Positions 39,998-49,470 of a DNA stretch of 61,742 nucleotides are shown here, in pieces. A program made the translations under genes and the position numbers. How positions within the stretch are numbered: position 1 is the stretch's first letter; the number at the start of each line of letters is the position of its first letter. Under the pieces are notes generated by a model that had not been told where the DNA came from, did not search any database, and worked only from the letters and a program-made list of their open reading frames with translations. Origin of the DNA: Guptibacillus hwajinpoensis (lineage in GTDB: Bacteria > Bacillota > Bacilli > Bacillales > Guptibacillaceae); contig NZ_LELK01000001.1 of assembly GCF_001039475.1 (NCBI RefSeq), positions 786,025 through 847,766 on the forward strand, written 5' to 3'.

Positions 39998-40723
39998 TCA
40001 ATGGTAAAAAGGAGGAACATTCTTCGTTTTCACCGTGTGCTTTTTGGACATGATGAGTTCATTCTTTGTATTTAGACCTATATAAAAAAAGGAGGAAACA
40101 TTAGATTCTCCAATTTTCTCTAACTCCGCCATTAGCCAGGCTTCTGATTTATCCATATGGTGTAGCAAGTCTGTCTGAACAATCCCGTCGAGGACAACTG
40201 GGAATTCAAATTGATTATCCGATTTATGAATCGATAGGTCTTCACGGATAACGGCCTCTTTATCAGAGTATAATTTCACGCTTAACTTGCCGTTAGCTTC
40301 CACAATAGCAAGCTCAACATCCTTTGTATGAAATACACCATCTTCCCTGAGCATCTGTAGAATGTTATCAATCGAGTATTTTATTTGTTTCATATTTTCC
40401 TTTAAAAATACACCTTGATATAGAACAACAGTAGGTTCAAACGTAAGTAACTTTCCTACTTTCTGATGTTTTAACTTCAAGTAGATAATTAGTTTTTGTA
40501 GAAGGGCAATAATAATCATTGCGACAACCGTATGAAAATGATTAATCTTTGGGTCTGCAATATCCGCACCTACAACAGCTCCGAAAACAAGAATGACTAG
40601 GAAATCAAAAACTGGAAGTTCACCGATTGAGCGCTTTCCCATGTAGAGTACGATTGCAAGCATGAGCGGGAGTATGGTTATGATACGGAAAATGACCTTT
40701 ACGCTATCCATTAATATATCCAT
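39998..40723 (-). CDS. DUF421 (YetF-like) membrane protein
   Basis: 241 residues from MDILMDSVKVIFRIITILPL. Two to three N-terminal helices with M-G-K-R-S-I-G-E-L-P-V-F-D-F-L-V (the conserved DUF421 G-K-R entry), then a cytoplasmic domain near residues 85-200. Relatives are sporulation or envelope proteins of unclear biochemical role. The start at 40723 follows AAGGGGT; the upstream in-frame ATGs lack sites. Confidence 0.82.
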   Translation of the reverse strand: MDILMDSVKVIFRIITILPLMLAIVLYMGKRSIGELPVFDFLVILVFGAVVGADIADPKINHFHTVVAMIIIALLQKLIIYLKLKHQKVGKLLTFEPTVVLYQGVFLKENMKQIKYSIDNILQMLREDGVFHTKDVELAIVEANGKLSVKLYSDKEAVIREDLSIHKSDNQFEFPVVLDGIVQTDLLHHMDKSEAWLMAELEKIGESNVSSFFYIGLNTKNELIMSKKHTVKTKNVPPFYH

Positions 40724-40938
40724 GACAAGCACCCCTTTCTTACTTCTCATCATTCCCAAAAGAAACTGTTTCCATTACCTTCCTTTCATGTGGGTAAAAG
40801 CTCATTTTTTATAAATCGCTCTTTCGTAGACATTGTTGCTATAAGCGTGGGTTAATTTCCGCTCCAATTAGCGTAGTCAGGTTCTTTTACGAAAATACTT
40901 TCAAAAACAACAATCTTTAAGAAAAGACCCTTATAAAT

Positions 40939-40964
40939 AAAAAAAAGCCTTCGTATGAAGGCTT
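40939..40964 (-). terminator. Terminator of the methyltransferase gene
   Basis: AAGCCTTC-GTAT-GAAGGCTT hairpin with an A-run on its left (T-run on the minus strand). Confidence 0.85.
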
Positions 40965-40971
40965 CATCTCT

Positions 40972-41748
40972 TTATCTTGCTTCTGCTTTAATAAGGAAGC
41001 GATGCTGATTTACATCGAAGTACCCTTTTTCTTTTATCATACAATGCACGTTATACAATTCATTCATATACCCTTGTATACTGAAGTCTGGTATTTGCCA
41101 GGGGATTGCTTTTAAATAATAAGCTAATGCTCCTATGTCGTAAAAACGCTGTACTGGAAATGCTTCGCTGCTCTCTAATATCTTAAAACCGCTTCCTTCA
41201 AGTTCCTCTAAAGCTTTTTCCAAGCACCAATTTTGAAAATCTTCATTTAAAGGATCTTCATTTAAAGGAACCCCTAGCTTGTCATTTATTTGATAACAGT
41301 CTGTCCAACCGACCTGCTGAGTAATAATGTTTCCTCCACTCGAACTGATTCTATGAAGTTCTATAGCAGAATACGACTCATGCTGGTTCAAGATCAAATC
41401 AAATTGTCCATTATCAAAGGGTAGAATAGCATCATCTACAAACTCAATCACTTTAACCCCAAGGGGTTCAAGTCTCTTTTTAGCAATTGCAACATTCGGT
41501 TCGTATCCTTCCGTAGCGTAAACATGATCTGGCAAAGGTCTTAGCAAAGATAGAAACTCACCCCCACCAGTACCCATGTCCAACATGATTTTGGATTGTT
41601 GTATCGCTGTTTTCGCAATACTTCCATACGACCATGGAAGTAATTGGGTTTGCATTCTTCCAGTACCTGTTATAAAGGAAAAGTCCCATCCTGTAAAATC
41701 ATGATCTACGTCTTTAAGATAATCCATGAATTGCGCATCTGTGTCCAT
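40972..41748 (-). CDS. Class I SAM-dependent methyltransferase
   Basis: 258 residues. Motif I is M-L-D-M-G-T-G-G-G-E-F near residue 55, then A-T-E-G-Y (motif II) and F-D-L-I-L-N-Q-H-E-S near residue 118 (motif IV). The substrate is unknown; N-Q-H-E-S-Y is characteristic of a small-molecule methyltransferase subgroup in bacilli. Confidence 0.82.
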   Translation of the reverse strand: MDTDAQFMDYLKDVDHDFTGWDFSFITGTGRMQTQLLPWSYGSIAKTAIQQSKIMLDMGTGGGEFLSLLRPLPDHVYATEGYEPNVAIAKKRLEPLGVKVIEFVDDAILPFDNGQFDLILNQHESYSAIELHRISSSGGNIITQQVGWTDCYQINDKLGVPLNEDPLNEDFQNWCLEKALEELEGSGFKILESSEAFPVQRFYDIGALAYYLKAIPWQIPDFSIQGYMNELYNVHCMIKEKGYFDVNQHRFLIKAEAR

Positions 41749-41901
41749 TCGAGTACCTCCAATTAGTAGTTTACTTATCCTATTTCGTTTTCTACTACAA
41801 TATGGAGGCCCCCTAATAAGCGGATAAAGTTGTTATATATCGTGTTCTATTAGGTTCATGAGTACCTCTCCTTTTTGATAAAATGATACTAATTCATATA
41901 A

Positions 41902-42297
41902 CTATTTAGCATTTTCGTCTGGTTCATGAACACCAAATATATTTCCTTCGGTATCGAAATAGTATGCTTGCCAAGCCATTCCAGGAAGAGCATATTTAGG
42001 CAAGGCTATCTTGCATCCATATTGCAAGATTTTAGCTTCGATTGAATCCAAATCTTCTACACCTATCGTACACGTATAAGCATTAACAGCCTGCTTTAAC
42101 ACTGGAGGTGCACTTTGTCTTTGCATTAGAGCGCCGTTAATGCCTAATTCATTATTATCACCAGTAACAGCACCAAAATATGGCATGCCCGCAAACTCGC
42201 TCCAATCCTCAAATTTCCACCCAAAGACTTCGCCGTAAAACTCCTTTGCCCGCGCCATGTCATCAACGTGTATTTCAAAATGAATGACTCTACCCAT
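41902..42297 (-). CDS. VOC (glyoxalase/bleomycin-resistance fold) protein
   Basis: 131 residues starting MGRVIHFEIHVDDMARAKEF with F-Y-G-E-V-F-G-W-K-F-E-D-W, and ending G-N-I-F-G-V-H-E-P. Single VOC domain of the type with two beta-alpha-beta3 modules. Predicted metal-binding enzyme or drug-binding protein; the ligand is unknown. Confidence 0.85.
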   Translation of the reverse strand: MGRVIHFEIHVDDMARAKEFYGEVFGWKFEDWSEFAGMPYFGAVTGDNNELGINGALMQRQSAPPVLKQAVNAYTCTIGVEDLDSIEAKILQYGCKIALPKYALPGMAWQAYYFDTEGNIFGVHEPDENAK

Positions 42298-42413
42298 AAT
42301 GTCATTTCCTCCTTCATTATTTAATGAGACATGCTTTTATTTAGCTTCCAATACCTATATTCGATTTACTATACTTAAACCCTTTTTCGCGTTTTAATGA
42401 AAACAAAAAATGG

Positions 42414-42486
42414 GTAGCTCATATTGTTGATAGCTCGATTTTTGCCTCATTCGAGTGAAAGGTCACCACAGGGTGTAAATGAGTCA
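42414..42486. repeat. Dispersed backbone repeat, short copy
   Basis: GTAGCTCATATTGTTGATAG then CTCGATTTTTGCCTCATTCG, AGTGAAA and GGTCACCACAGGGTG. It matches the copies at 44802 and 61651 but lacks the 34-base hairpin segment between two GAAA direct repeats. Confidence 0.8.
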
Positions 42487-42517
42487 AAATCAATACTTTT
42501 CATTAAAATAGCCAAAT

Positions 42518-42577
42518 AAAAAAGCAGTCCATTTTAGGTACACACAAAACCTGCGTACCTAGATTGAACTACTATCT
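42518..42577 (-). terminator. Terminator of the ABC-F gene
   Basis: On the minus strand AGTAGTTCAAT.TAGGTAC pairs with GTACCTA.AATGGACTGCT, then T6. It lies directly after the stop at 42586. Confidence 0.8.
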
Positions 42578-42585
42578 ATCACATT

Positions 42586-44466
42586 CTATTCCATTTTTTC
42601 AGAGAGCTCAGACCAGCGCTCAATTTTTTCTTCTAATTCCATCGTCAGAGCTTGCTCTTCTTTATAGAGTTCGTCGACTTTAGCAAAGTCACTTCCGGAT
42701 TCTGTTATTTGGTTCTTTACCTCTTCAATCCGCTGCTCAATTTTTTCAATGGTTTCTTGAATCGTTTCCCATTCTTTCTTTTCTTTGTAAGACAATTTTG
42801 TAGACCGTGTTTTCTCTTGAACAACTTCTTCTTTTACCTGCTTCTTCTCTTCTGCTACAAGTTCTTTCTCTCTTTTGACCACGTCAAGATAGTCAGAATA
42901 GTCACCGTAATAATGCTTTATTTCACCGTTACCTTCAAACACAAAGAGCTGCTGTGCTACTTTATCGAGAAAGTACCGGTCATGGGATACTGTGATTACA
43001 GCTCCTGGAAACTCTGATAAATAGTCTTCTAATACGGCAAGAGTTTGAACATCAAGATCATTTGTAGGCTCATCAAGAAAAAGAACGTTAGGTTCTTCCA
43101 TTAAAATGCGCAGTAAATACAAGCGTCGCTTTTCCCCACCAGAAAGTCTTGATATGTAGGTCCACTGTAGATCAGGAGTAAATAGAAACCGTTCAAGCAT
43201 TTGAGAAGCTGTTATTGTTCCACCTTTACGCAAGCGAATTTCTTCTCCGCCTTCTCGAATATACTCAATCACTCTCTGTGATTCATCAAGTCCTTCATTT
43301 TGTTGACTATAGAATCCGGCTTTGACTGTAACACCGATATCAACAGTTCCTGTATCTGGAGCTGTTCTCCCAGCAAGCATATTTAGCAAGGTCGTCTTCC
43401 CTGACCCATTCGGACCAATGATTCCGATTCGATCTTGTGGAAGAACAAGGTAACTAAATTCGTCCGTTAATGATTTACCGTTAATTGATTTAGAAATTTT
43501 GTCTACTTCAATAACTTTCTTACCAAGTCGACTAGCTCCAAGTTCCATGTCAACATTTCCCTCAGTGCTTTTACCCGGTACTTCTTTCATCTTTTCGATC
43601 CGCTGTTTTCTCGCCTTTTGTTTCGTTGTTCGAGCTTTTGCACCTTTTTTCAGCCATTCAAGCTCGCTTTTCAGCAATTTGTTGTGCTTATCTTCTTCTT
43701 TCATCTCTCGTTCTTCTCGCATAGCCTTCTGTTCAAGGAAAGTTGCGTAGTTCCCATCGTATTCAAACAACCGACCTTTATCAAGTTCAAAAATTCGGTT
43801 CGTTACACGATTCAAGAAATAACGATCATGCGTAACGAGCAGAAGCGTGCCTGAATAGTTAGCAAGGTATTGTTCTAACCATTCGACTGTTGAATTATCT
43901 ATGTGGTTCGTCGGCTCATCCAGTATTAATAAATCAGCTGGATTAATGAACGCCTTAGCAAGGGCAACCCGTTTTTGCTGGCCCCCTGATAGCTCGTCTA
44001 CCCTAGCGTCAAACTGATTTAAGCCTAGCTTTGTTAGAATCGTTTTTGCTTGTGTACTGAAATCCCATGCCCCAAGACGATCCATCTCCTCTTGTGCATG
44101 GAGTAAGTGATCTTGATAAACTTCCCGCTCTGGATTGTTCATTACATTTTGGAGTGCTTCCTCGTATTGTCTAACTGCATTGAATAGTGGTATATCGCTA
44201 TCAAAAACCGTTTCAAGAATTGTCTTCTTATCATTAAAAGTAGGGTCTTGTGGCAAATATTCCACATGAAATTGATTGGCATGATAAAGTGTACCACTAT
44301 CCATCGATTCAATTCCCGCTAGTATTTTAAGCAATGAGGATTTACCAGTTCCATTTACTCCAATTAACCCGATCCGCTGTTTCTCTTCTAAGGAAAAAGA
44401 TATACCATCAAAAAGCGTCTTTTCTCCGTAAGACTTTGTTATTAATTCAGCTTGAAGTAAGCTCAT
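42586..44466 (-). CDS. ABC-F ATPase, Uup/YfmR type
   Basis: About 626 residues. Two ABC domains: Walker A G-V-N-G-T-G-K-S and G-P-N-G-S-G-K-T, signatures L-S-G-G-Q-Q-K and L-S-G-G-E-K-R, and Walker B L-I-L-D-E-P-T-N and L-F-L-D-E-P-T-N. There is no membrane domain, and a C-terminal charged coiled coil (residues 545-626) is typical of Uup/YfmR. It acts on ribosomes (E-site factor) rather than in transport. The start at 44466 has AAAGGATG upstream. Confidence 0.88.
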   Translation of the reverse strand: MSLLQAELITKSYGEKTLFDGISFSLEEKQRIGLIGVNGTGKSSLLKILAGIESMDSGTLYHANQFHVEYLPQDPTFNDKKTILETVFDSDIPLFNAVRQYEEALQNVMNNPEREVYQDHLLHAQEEMDRLGAWDFSTQAKTILTKLGLNQFDARVDELSGGQQKRVALAKAFINPADLLILDEPTNHIDNSTVEWLEQYLANYSGTLLLVTHDRYFLNRVTNRIFELDKGRLFEYDGNYATFLEQKAMREEREMKEEDKHNKLLKSELEWLKKGAKARTTKQKARKQRIEKMKEVPGKSTEGNVDMELGASRLGKKVIEVDKISKSINGKSLTDEFSYLVLPQDRIGIIGPNGSGKTTLLNMLAGRTAPDTGTVDIGVTVKAGFYSQQNEGLDESQRVIEYIREGGEEIRLRKGGTITASQMLERFLFTPDLQWTYISRLSGGEKRRLYLLRILMEEPNVLFLDEPTNDLDVQTLAVLEDYLSEFPGAVITVSHDRYFLDKVAQQLFVFEGNGEIKHYYGDYSDYLDVVKREKELVAEEKKQVKEEVVQEKTRSTKLSYKEKKEWETIQETIEKIEQRIEEVKNQITESGSDFAKVDELYKEEQALTMELEEKIERWSELSEKME

Positions 44467-44560
44467 GACATTCATCCTTTTCTCTCTATAGTCTGCTTTC
44501 TATTTTAACTGTTTTGTGAGAAGAAAGGAACTAATCTACAAAGGAGAAAAACGGTATTAG

Positions 44561-44588
44561 AAAAGAAGCTCTCTAGAGAGCTTCTTCT
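44561..44588 (-). terminator. Terminator of the 39-residue gene
   Basis: AGAAGCTCTC/GAGAGCTTCT arms with flanking A and T runs, just after the stop at 44591. Confidence 0.8.
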
Positions 44589-44590
44589 AA

Positions 44591-44710
44591 TCATGAATTA
44601 TTCTTTTTCTGTTGCTTGTTTTTCTTGTGTTTCTTGTTATTATTCTGATCTGCTGCAAGCTCACTTGCAAACTCAGTTTCATGCTTATGATTCTGTTTAG
44701 GATTTGTCAT
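44591..44710 (-). CDS. 39-residue basic protein
   Basis: ATG behind GGAGGTGAG. It opens MTNPKQNHKHETEFASELAA and ends in a lysine/asparagine-rich tail (N-K-K-H-K-K-N-K-Q-Q-K-K). The composition resembles small spore-associated or nucleic-acid-binding proteins of bacilli, but no family is certain. It has its own terminator, which supports it as a real gene. Confidence 0.65.
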   Translation of the reverse strand: MTNPKQNHKHETEFASELAADQNNNKKHKKNKQQKKNNS

Positions 44711-44801
44711 GATTCTCACCTCCGCTCCTTTCTTAATGTGATCTTTCTTGAAAAAATTTATACTTAATACGGTATGTGAAATTATTTTGGTTTAAACAAA
44801 A

Positions 44802-44925
44802 GGCTATGTTAGCTTATATTGTTGATTTCTCTATTTTTAACTCATTCGAGTGAAACTTCAGTTTCACTCGCCTTTCAGCTCTGCTGATTGGTCACCACAG
44901 GGCGTAAATGAGCCAAACAAAAAAG
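44802..44925. repeat. Dispersed backbone repeat, full copy
   Basis: GGCTATGTTAGCTTATATTG opens the element, then CATTCGAGTGAAACTTCAGT and TTCACTCG (10-bp hairpin), CCTTTCAGC-TCT-GCTGATTGG (imperfect hairpin), and GTCACCACAGGGCGTAAATG. It is one of three copies in the window. Confidence 0.85.
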
Positions 44926-44936
44926 ACTGACCTAAG

Positions 44937-45371
44937 TCAGCCTTCATCGCTTTCTTTCATGAGTTTTTGAATTGGTTCTCTTGTAGAGAATCCACCTTTA
45001 TGTGAGTGGTAGAAAGAAACTTCTTCCTCCCCTTCTTTCCAACACAACAGCACTTCCTGATCATTAATACGAGCAGGGAAATCTATTAAGCCTGCATCTA
45101 CATTTTTAATCTCCACACCAAGTGCTTTCAAGTTAAGAATGAACGTTTGAGCTTCCATTTCCATAAATTCCATTCTTGCTTCCTTTTTGAAGATAATATC
45201 TTCATCTACTTTCGTCTTATGTCTATATAGGAGGGTTTTTTTATGCTGTTCAATTTGGTCGTAGTGTTCGCTAAATTGGATTTTAAGTCGTTTAAGTGCG
45301 GCAAGCTCTCTTTTTAACTCAGGCAACAAATTATTTGCTTCTTCTACGGTAAAATACTTTTTTTCCATCAT
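44937..45371 (-). CDS. DUF2203 family protein
   Basis: 144 residues, opening with K-Y-F-T-V-E-E-A-N-N-L-L-P-E-L, the DUF2203 hallmark, a helical middle, and the C-terminal segment D-F-P-A-R-I-N-D-Q-E-V-L-L-C-W-K-E-G-E. Cytoplasmic; function unknown. Confidence 0.85.
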   Translation of the reverse strand: MMEKKYFTVEEANNLLPELKRELAALKRLKIQFSEHYDQIEQHKKTLLYRHKTKVDEDIIFKKEARMEFMEMEAQTFILNLKALGVEIKNVDAGLIDFPARINDQEVLLCWKEGEEEVSFYHSHKGGFSTREPIQKLMKESDEG

Positions 45372-45526
45372 TATCCTCCTGGTTATTCTTTACTACTACT
45401 TCTTTACCCTTACCTCCATTCTTTACACATTATTCGACGATTTTTACATATCGAATTGCACACTATAATGAAAGACCGTTATGATAGACAATGTAAAGGA
45501 AATATTTTCTTAAAGGAGGAAGTTCT

Positions 45527-45847
45527 TTGGCTAAAGTTACAGTACCAGATCACGGAACATTTGAAGTTGCAGAAGGAACAAAGCTTACACTTGCACTAGA
45601 AGACAATGGGGTGCAAATTCTTCACCGTTGCGGAGGGAATGCTAAATGCACAACCTGTCGTGTTGAAGTTGTAGACGGGGAATTTGGAGATTTGACTGAG
45701 ATTGAGCAAGAAGCATTTAAGAAAAAAGGTGTAGAAGATAATCTACGTTTATCCTGTCAAGTTCGTGTAAATGGGGATTGTGAAGTTAAACCAGCGATGA
45801 CCGTTGAAAGTTCTGGCCTTGATGCTGGCCCAAGACCAGCTGAGTAA
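45527..45847 (+). CDS. 2Fe-2S ferredoxin
   Basis: 106 residues from a TTG behind AAAGGAGG. The cluster ligands are H-R-C-G-G-N-A-K-C-T-T-C (C-x5-C-x2-C) near residues 35-46 and L-S-C near residue 83, the plant/adrenodoxin-type [2Fe-2S] fold. Electron carrier; partners are unknown. A TATAAT with an upstream TTTACA is visible near 45440-45470. A terminator follows. Confidence 0.87.
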   Translation: MAKVTVPDHGTFEVAEGTKLTLALEDNGVQILHRCGGNAKCTTCRVEVVDGEFGDLTEIEQEAFKKKGVEDNLRLSCQVRVNGDCEVKPAMTVESSGLDAGPRPAE

Positions 45848-45854
45848 GTGAACA

Positions 45855-45892
45855 AGAAGGAAGCCTCGTCTTCGATAGACTGGCTTCCTTCA
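45855..45892. terminator. Terminator between ferredoxin and the GntR gene
   Basis: GAAGGAAGCC/GGCTTCCTTC perfect 10-bp arms with a 16-base loop, shared by converging genes. Confidence 0.8.
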
Positions 45893-45893
45893 A

Positions 45894-46565
45894 TTAAAAA
45901 AGCGTCGTAAGCGACTGATAATTCAATTTATCCTGCTCAAGCTTTCTTAAGCTACTATCTAGATGACGAAAAAGTAGTAGTTGAAATTCTTTCTTCTCTT
46001 CATTTTCGATATACGTAATCATTTCTTCATGTTCAAGGATATCCTTTTCTTCCTCATCATCTCCATTAAATACATCATATAGGACCATATAGATTGTTAT
46101 TTGATTTAATATTTCTGCCATGAAATTAATTAAATAGCTGTTTCCACTTGCCTTTGCTATCAAGAGGTGAAAAGCATTGTTTTTTTCTTGATAAATAGCA
46201 ATCTCACGGTCTTTATAAGCTTTTCTCATTTCTTCTACATATTGATGTAGTTGAGTGATCTCATTTTCTCCAAGATTCGAGAACCCTTTTTGAACAGCCA
46301 TTTCTTCTAGTGCTTTTCTCATTTCAAAAGCTTGAATCATTTCTTCAATCGTCGGCTGCACAATGAAAGCTCCTTTATTGGGAACAATGTTTACTAACCC
46401 CTCTGATTCTAATTTCGTAATTGCACTTCGAATAGGCGTCCTACTCGCGTTAACTTTCTCTGCAATGGCATTCTCAAACAACTGGTTACCAGGTGCAATT
46501 TGTCTCTTCATAATCGCATTCTTTATTAAGTGATATACCTTTTGTTCAACTGTTTCTTTTCGCAT
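45894..46565 (-). CDS. GntR-family regulator (FadR/FCD type)
   Basis: About 223 residues from MRKETVEQKVYHLIKNAIMK. Winged-helix DNA-binding domain (E-K-V-N-A-S-R-T-P-I-R-S-A-I-T-K-L-E-S-E-G) and a helical C-terminal FCD ligand-binding domain. Divergent from the YitT-family gene across a 37-bp palindrome, its likely operator. The start at 46565 is chosen because the upstream extension runs across the promoter/operator. Confidence 0.85.
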   Translation of the reverse strand: MRKETVEQKVYHLIKNAIMKRQIAPGNQLFENAIAEKVNASRTPIRSAITKLESEGLVNIVPNKGAFIVQPTIEEMIQAFEMRKALEEMAVQKGFSNLGENEITQLHQYVEEMRKAYKDREIAIYQEKNNAFHLLIAKASGNSYLINFMAEILNQITIYMVLYDVFNGDDEEEKDILEHEEMITYIENEEKKEFQLLLFRHLDSSLRKLEQDKLNYQSLTTLF

Positions 46566-46631
46566 GTTAATTAACCCGCCCAACCGCTCTTTTTTAGCTA
46601 TTTTATCATATTTATTTATTATTATATATTC

Positions 46632-46668
46632 AGTTTGAACAATATTGTAGAACAATCTTGTTCAAACT
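46632..46668. promoter_or_regulatory. Operator between the GntR and YitT genes
   Basis: 17-base arms AGTTTGAACAATATTGT and ACAATCTTGTTCAAACT around a 3-base centre, one mismatch. It sits in the divergent promoter region and is the likely binding site of the GntR regulator. Confidence 0.75.
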
Positions 46669-46720
46669 ACTTCACTGTGATATATTATCCTACGTATTCA
46701 GAATAGAACGGAGTGATTAT

Positions 46721-47554
46721 ATGAATAACACAGGGAAAGAAATTACGCTAATTATTATTGGATCCCTGTTCTTTGCGCTTGGCGTAAACTGGTTTGCTAT
46801 TCCTAATGAACTTGGTGAGGGCGGCGTTACAGGTATTTCGATGACGCTTTACTACCTTCTAGGATGGTCGCCAGGTATTACGAACTTTGTTATGAATGGT
46901 GTTCTATTAGCAATCGGCTATAAGGTTCTAAATAAACGAGTAACGTGGTATACAATGATTGCGATCTTCTTTACGTCCCTTTTTATTCATTTAACAGAAG
47001 GCATGGGAAATCCACTCGATATTATGCTAGGAACAGTCTTTGCAGGCGTATTTATCGGAATTGGACTTGGACTAGTCTTGCGCTCAGGTGGAACAACGGG
47101 AGGTTCGACTATTATCGCTCGTATGCTAAATCAGCATTTTGGCTGGAGTGTTAGTACATCCATGTTTGTATTCGATATTCTAGTTGTTCTTGGTTCATCT
47201 GTCGTTATTGGGATTGAGAATACGATGTATACAGGTATTTCAATCTATATTAGTACGAAAATATTAGATTACTTGATTGACGGTTTCGATACTAGAAAAG
47301 CTGTTACAATTATTTCTCAAAACACACTAGCCATCGCTGAAAAAGTAAGTGCTGAAATGGATCGAGGCGTTACGGTTATCAACGCACGAGGTCATTATTC
47401 GAATGAAGCAAAAGATATTTTGTATGTTGTCATTAATAAGCAAGAACTATTTCTATTAAAAAAGATGATTCAACAGGTTGATGATAAAGCATTTGTTGTT
47501 GTACATGATGTAAGAGACGTATTTGGTGAAGGATTTACATTTCCAAAAACATAA
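46721..47554 (+). CDS. YitT-family membrane protein
   Basis: 277 residues from MNNTGKEITLIIIGSLFFAL, five to six helices followed by a C-terminal DUF2179 domain (V-T-V-I-N-A-R-G-H-Y-S; V-H-D-V-R-D-V-F-G-E-G-F). This family is predicted to transport small organic solutes or to bind nucleotides. Probably controlled by the divergent GntR protein. The start follows ACGGAGTG. Confidence 0.85.
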   Translation: MNNTGKEITLIIIGSLFFALGVNWFAIPNELGEGGVTGISMTLYYLLGWSPGITNFVMNGVLLAIGYKVLNKRVTWYTMIAIFFTSLFIHLTEGMGNPLDIMLGTVFAGVFIGIGLGLVLRSGGTTGGSTIIARMLNQHFGWSVSTSMFVFDILVVLGSSVVIGIENTMYTGISIYISTKILDYLIDGFDTRKAVTIISQNTLAIAEKVSAEMDRGVTVINARGHYSNEAKDILYVVINKQELFLLKKMIQQVDDKAFVVVHDVRDVFGEGFTFPKT

Positions 47555-47555
47555 G

Positions 47556-47595
47556 AAAACCCCAGAGTGATCGATCTCCACACTCTGGGGTTTTT
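47556..47595. terminator. Bidirectional terminator
   Basis: AAAACCCCAGAGTG/CACTCTGGGGTTTTT arms, shared by the converging YitT and dfrA genes. Confidence 0.88.
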
Positions 47596-47597
47596 CG

Positions 47598-48080
47598 TTA
47601 TTTGCGATCATAGACCACAAAATCAAAAGCGTATTTATTTCTATCGTCACTTGAATGCTTTTCCCTTGATGTTTCTTTCCACTCATCCTTTGAGAATGAA
47701 GGGAAATACGTATCTCCTTCAAATGATTCATGAATTTCAGTAATATACAATCGATCAGCGCGAGGTAATAGCTGTTTGTATATTTCTGCTCCTCCTATAA
47801 CAAACCATTCTTTTTCTTCATTTTGGGTCATTTCATAAAATGCTTCAACCGAATGGAGTGTTGTGACTCCTTCATACTCAAGATCTTTTCTTGTAATCAA
47901 ATAGTTCTCTCGTCCAGGTAGAGCTTTGCCAATCGATTCAAACGTTTTTCTTCCCATCACAATTGGCTTTCCTGTTGTCATTCTTTTAAAGTATGCAAGG
48001 TCAGCAGGGATATGCCATGGTAGATCGTTGTTTTTGCCAATTAAATTCTGTTCATCCATAGCGAGTAGAAATGAAATCAT
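47598..48080 (-). CDS. dfrA: Dihydrofolate reductase
   Basis: 160 residues. [29 protein letters not shown] with the catalytic acidic residue, and G-R-K-T-F-E-S-I-G. It reduces dihydrofolate to tetrahydrofolate with NADPH and recycles the folate oxidised by ThyA. It overlaps the thyA stop by four bases. Confidence 0.93.
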   Translation of the reverse strand: MISFLLAMDEQNLIGKNNDLPWHIPADLAYFKRMTTGKPIVMGRKTFESIGKALPGRENYLITRKDLEYEGVTTLHSVEAFYEMTQNEEKEWFVIGGAEIYKQLLPRADRLYITEIHESFEGDTYFPSFSKDEWKETSREKHSSDDRNKYAFDFVVYDRK

Positions 48081-48868
48081 ACAGAAACCTCCCCTTTAAT
48101 GTGTGGGTGAGGATCGTACTCGATTAACTCAAAATCATCGAATGTGAAATCAAAAATCGATTTCACATCTGGATTGATTTTCATCTTTGGAAGAGTACGC
48201 GTATCTCGCGTTAGCTGTAGTTGTACTTGTTCAATATGGTTATTGTAGATATGAGCATCACCTAAGGTATGAATGAATTCACCGGGTTCTAAGTCACATA
48301 CTTGCGCCATCATCATTGTTAGTAACGCGTACGAAGCAATATTGAATGGGACACCAAGGAACACGTCAGCTGAGCGCTGGTATAACTGACAAGAAAGTTT
48401 TCCATCTGCCACATAAAATTGAAACAGACAGTGACATGGAGGTAGAGCCATTTCATCGACTTGAGAAGGATTCCAAGCGGTTACGATCATTCTTCTAGAA
48501 TTAGGATTCGTTTTAATTTGTTCAACAACTTTAGATATTTGATCAACCGTTTCTCCATTTGCACTCCAAGATCGCCACTGATGTCCATAAACCGGACCAA
48601 GTTCACCATCTTCATCTGCCCATTCGTTCCAAATTCGCACGCCGTTATCTTGCAGATACTTTACGTTTGTATCTCCCTTTAAGAACCAAAGTAGCTCATG
48701 AATGATAGAGCGTAGATGTAATTTCTTTGTTGTTAAAGCCGGAAATCCTTCCTGTAAATCGAATCTCATCTGATGACCAAACACGCTGATTGTACCTGTC
48801 CCTGTTCGATCTGATTTCTTGGTTCCATTATGTAGAATTTCTTCGCATAAGTTTAAATAAGTCTTCAT
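48077..48868 (-). CDS. thyA: Thymidylate synthase
   Basis: 263 residues. [11 protein letters not shown] near the N-terminus, catalytic [10 protein letters not shown] with the nucleophile Cys, and [12 protein letters not shown]. It is ThyA class, converting dUMP to dTMP with methylene-tetrahydrofolate. First gene of the thyA-dfrA operon. Confidence 0.94.
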   Translation of the reverse strand: MKTYLNLCEEILHNGTKKSDRTGTGTISVFGHQMRFDLQEGFPALTTKKLHLRSIIHELLWFLKGDTNVKYLQDNGVRIWNEWADEDGELGPVYGHQWRSWSANGETVDQISKVVEQIKTNPNSRRMIVTAWNPSQVDEMALPPCHCLFQFYVADGKLSCQLYQRSADVFLGVPFNIASYALLTMMMAQVCDLEPGEFIHTLGDAHIYNNHIEQVQLQLTRDTRTLPKMKINPDVKSIFDFTFDDFELIEYDPHPHIKGEVSV

Positions 48869-48994
48869 CTTACTCCTCCTTCAATTCACTACAAGTTATT
48901 GTAACACGAAGAAAGTTTTCATTATAGCACGGATGGAACATTCTAATTTACCTGTCATATTGTATATCAGAAATTAGTGAGAGGATGAAGCGAA

Positions 48995-49438
48995 GTGAAA
49001 AAAGGCGATAAGTTGCCTAAACTGTTTCAGGACCCTACGATTCAAAGCTGGATGAATACATTTGATGATTTCTTTAAAGAGCCCTTCGCAAATTTACTGC
49101 CCGCCCAATCGTTTCGTGTAGACCTTTACGAAACAGATGTAGCTTTTATTGTGGAAGCAGAACTACCTGGAGTTACGAAGGATCAAATAAAGGTTGAACC
49201 ACTAGGAGATGGACTTCGAATTTCAATTGAATCTAAAAGCTACGAAGAAGAGCGAAATGACAAACAAAAGTTTTATAAACAGGAACGATCTTATTCAAGT
49301 ACAAGTCGAATCATTAAGTTACCCTATCACTTTTCAATGGAGAACGTTAAAGGCAAGTACGCAAATGGCATCCTAGAAATTAAAATACCGAAGGATGATC
49401 GTATACAAGAAGACTCTTCGTATTTACCCATCGATTAA
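48995..49438 (+). CDS. Hsp20-family small heat-shock protein
   Basis: 147 residues from GTG. Alpha-crystallin domain from about residue 45 (R-V-D-L-Y-E-T-D-V-A-F; A-E-L-P-G-V) to the final A-N-G-I-L-E-I-K-I-P (the conserved A-x-x-x-G-V/I-L). An ATP-independent holdase. The GTG is accepted because the frame begins there behind a GAGAGG motif somewhat far upstream. Confidence 0.88.
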   Translation: MKKGDKLPKLFQDPTIQSWMNTFDDFFKEPFANLLPAQSFRVDLYETDVAFIVEAELPGVTKDQIKVEPLGDGLRISIESKSYEEERNDKQKFYKQERSYSSTSRIIKLPYHFSMENVKGKYANGILEIKIPKDDRIQEDSSYLPID

Positions 49439-49467
49439 AAAGAGCGGAGGCTAAGGCCTCCGCTCTT
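49439..49467. terminator. Bidirectional terminator between hsp20 and trxB
   Basis: AAGAGCGGAGGC/GCCTCCGCTCTT arms with a short TAAG loop. Confidence 0.85.
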
Positions 49468-49470
49468 ATG

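Noticed and set aside
47456-47731. Minus-strand 91-residue frame over the YitT/dfrA junction
   Set aside because: It lies across a bidirectional terminator and is antisense or out of frame to two well supported genes.
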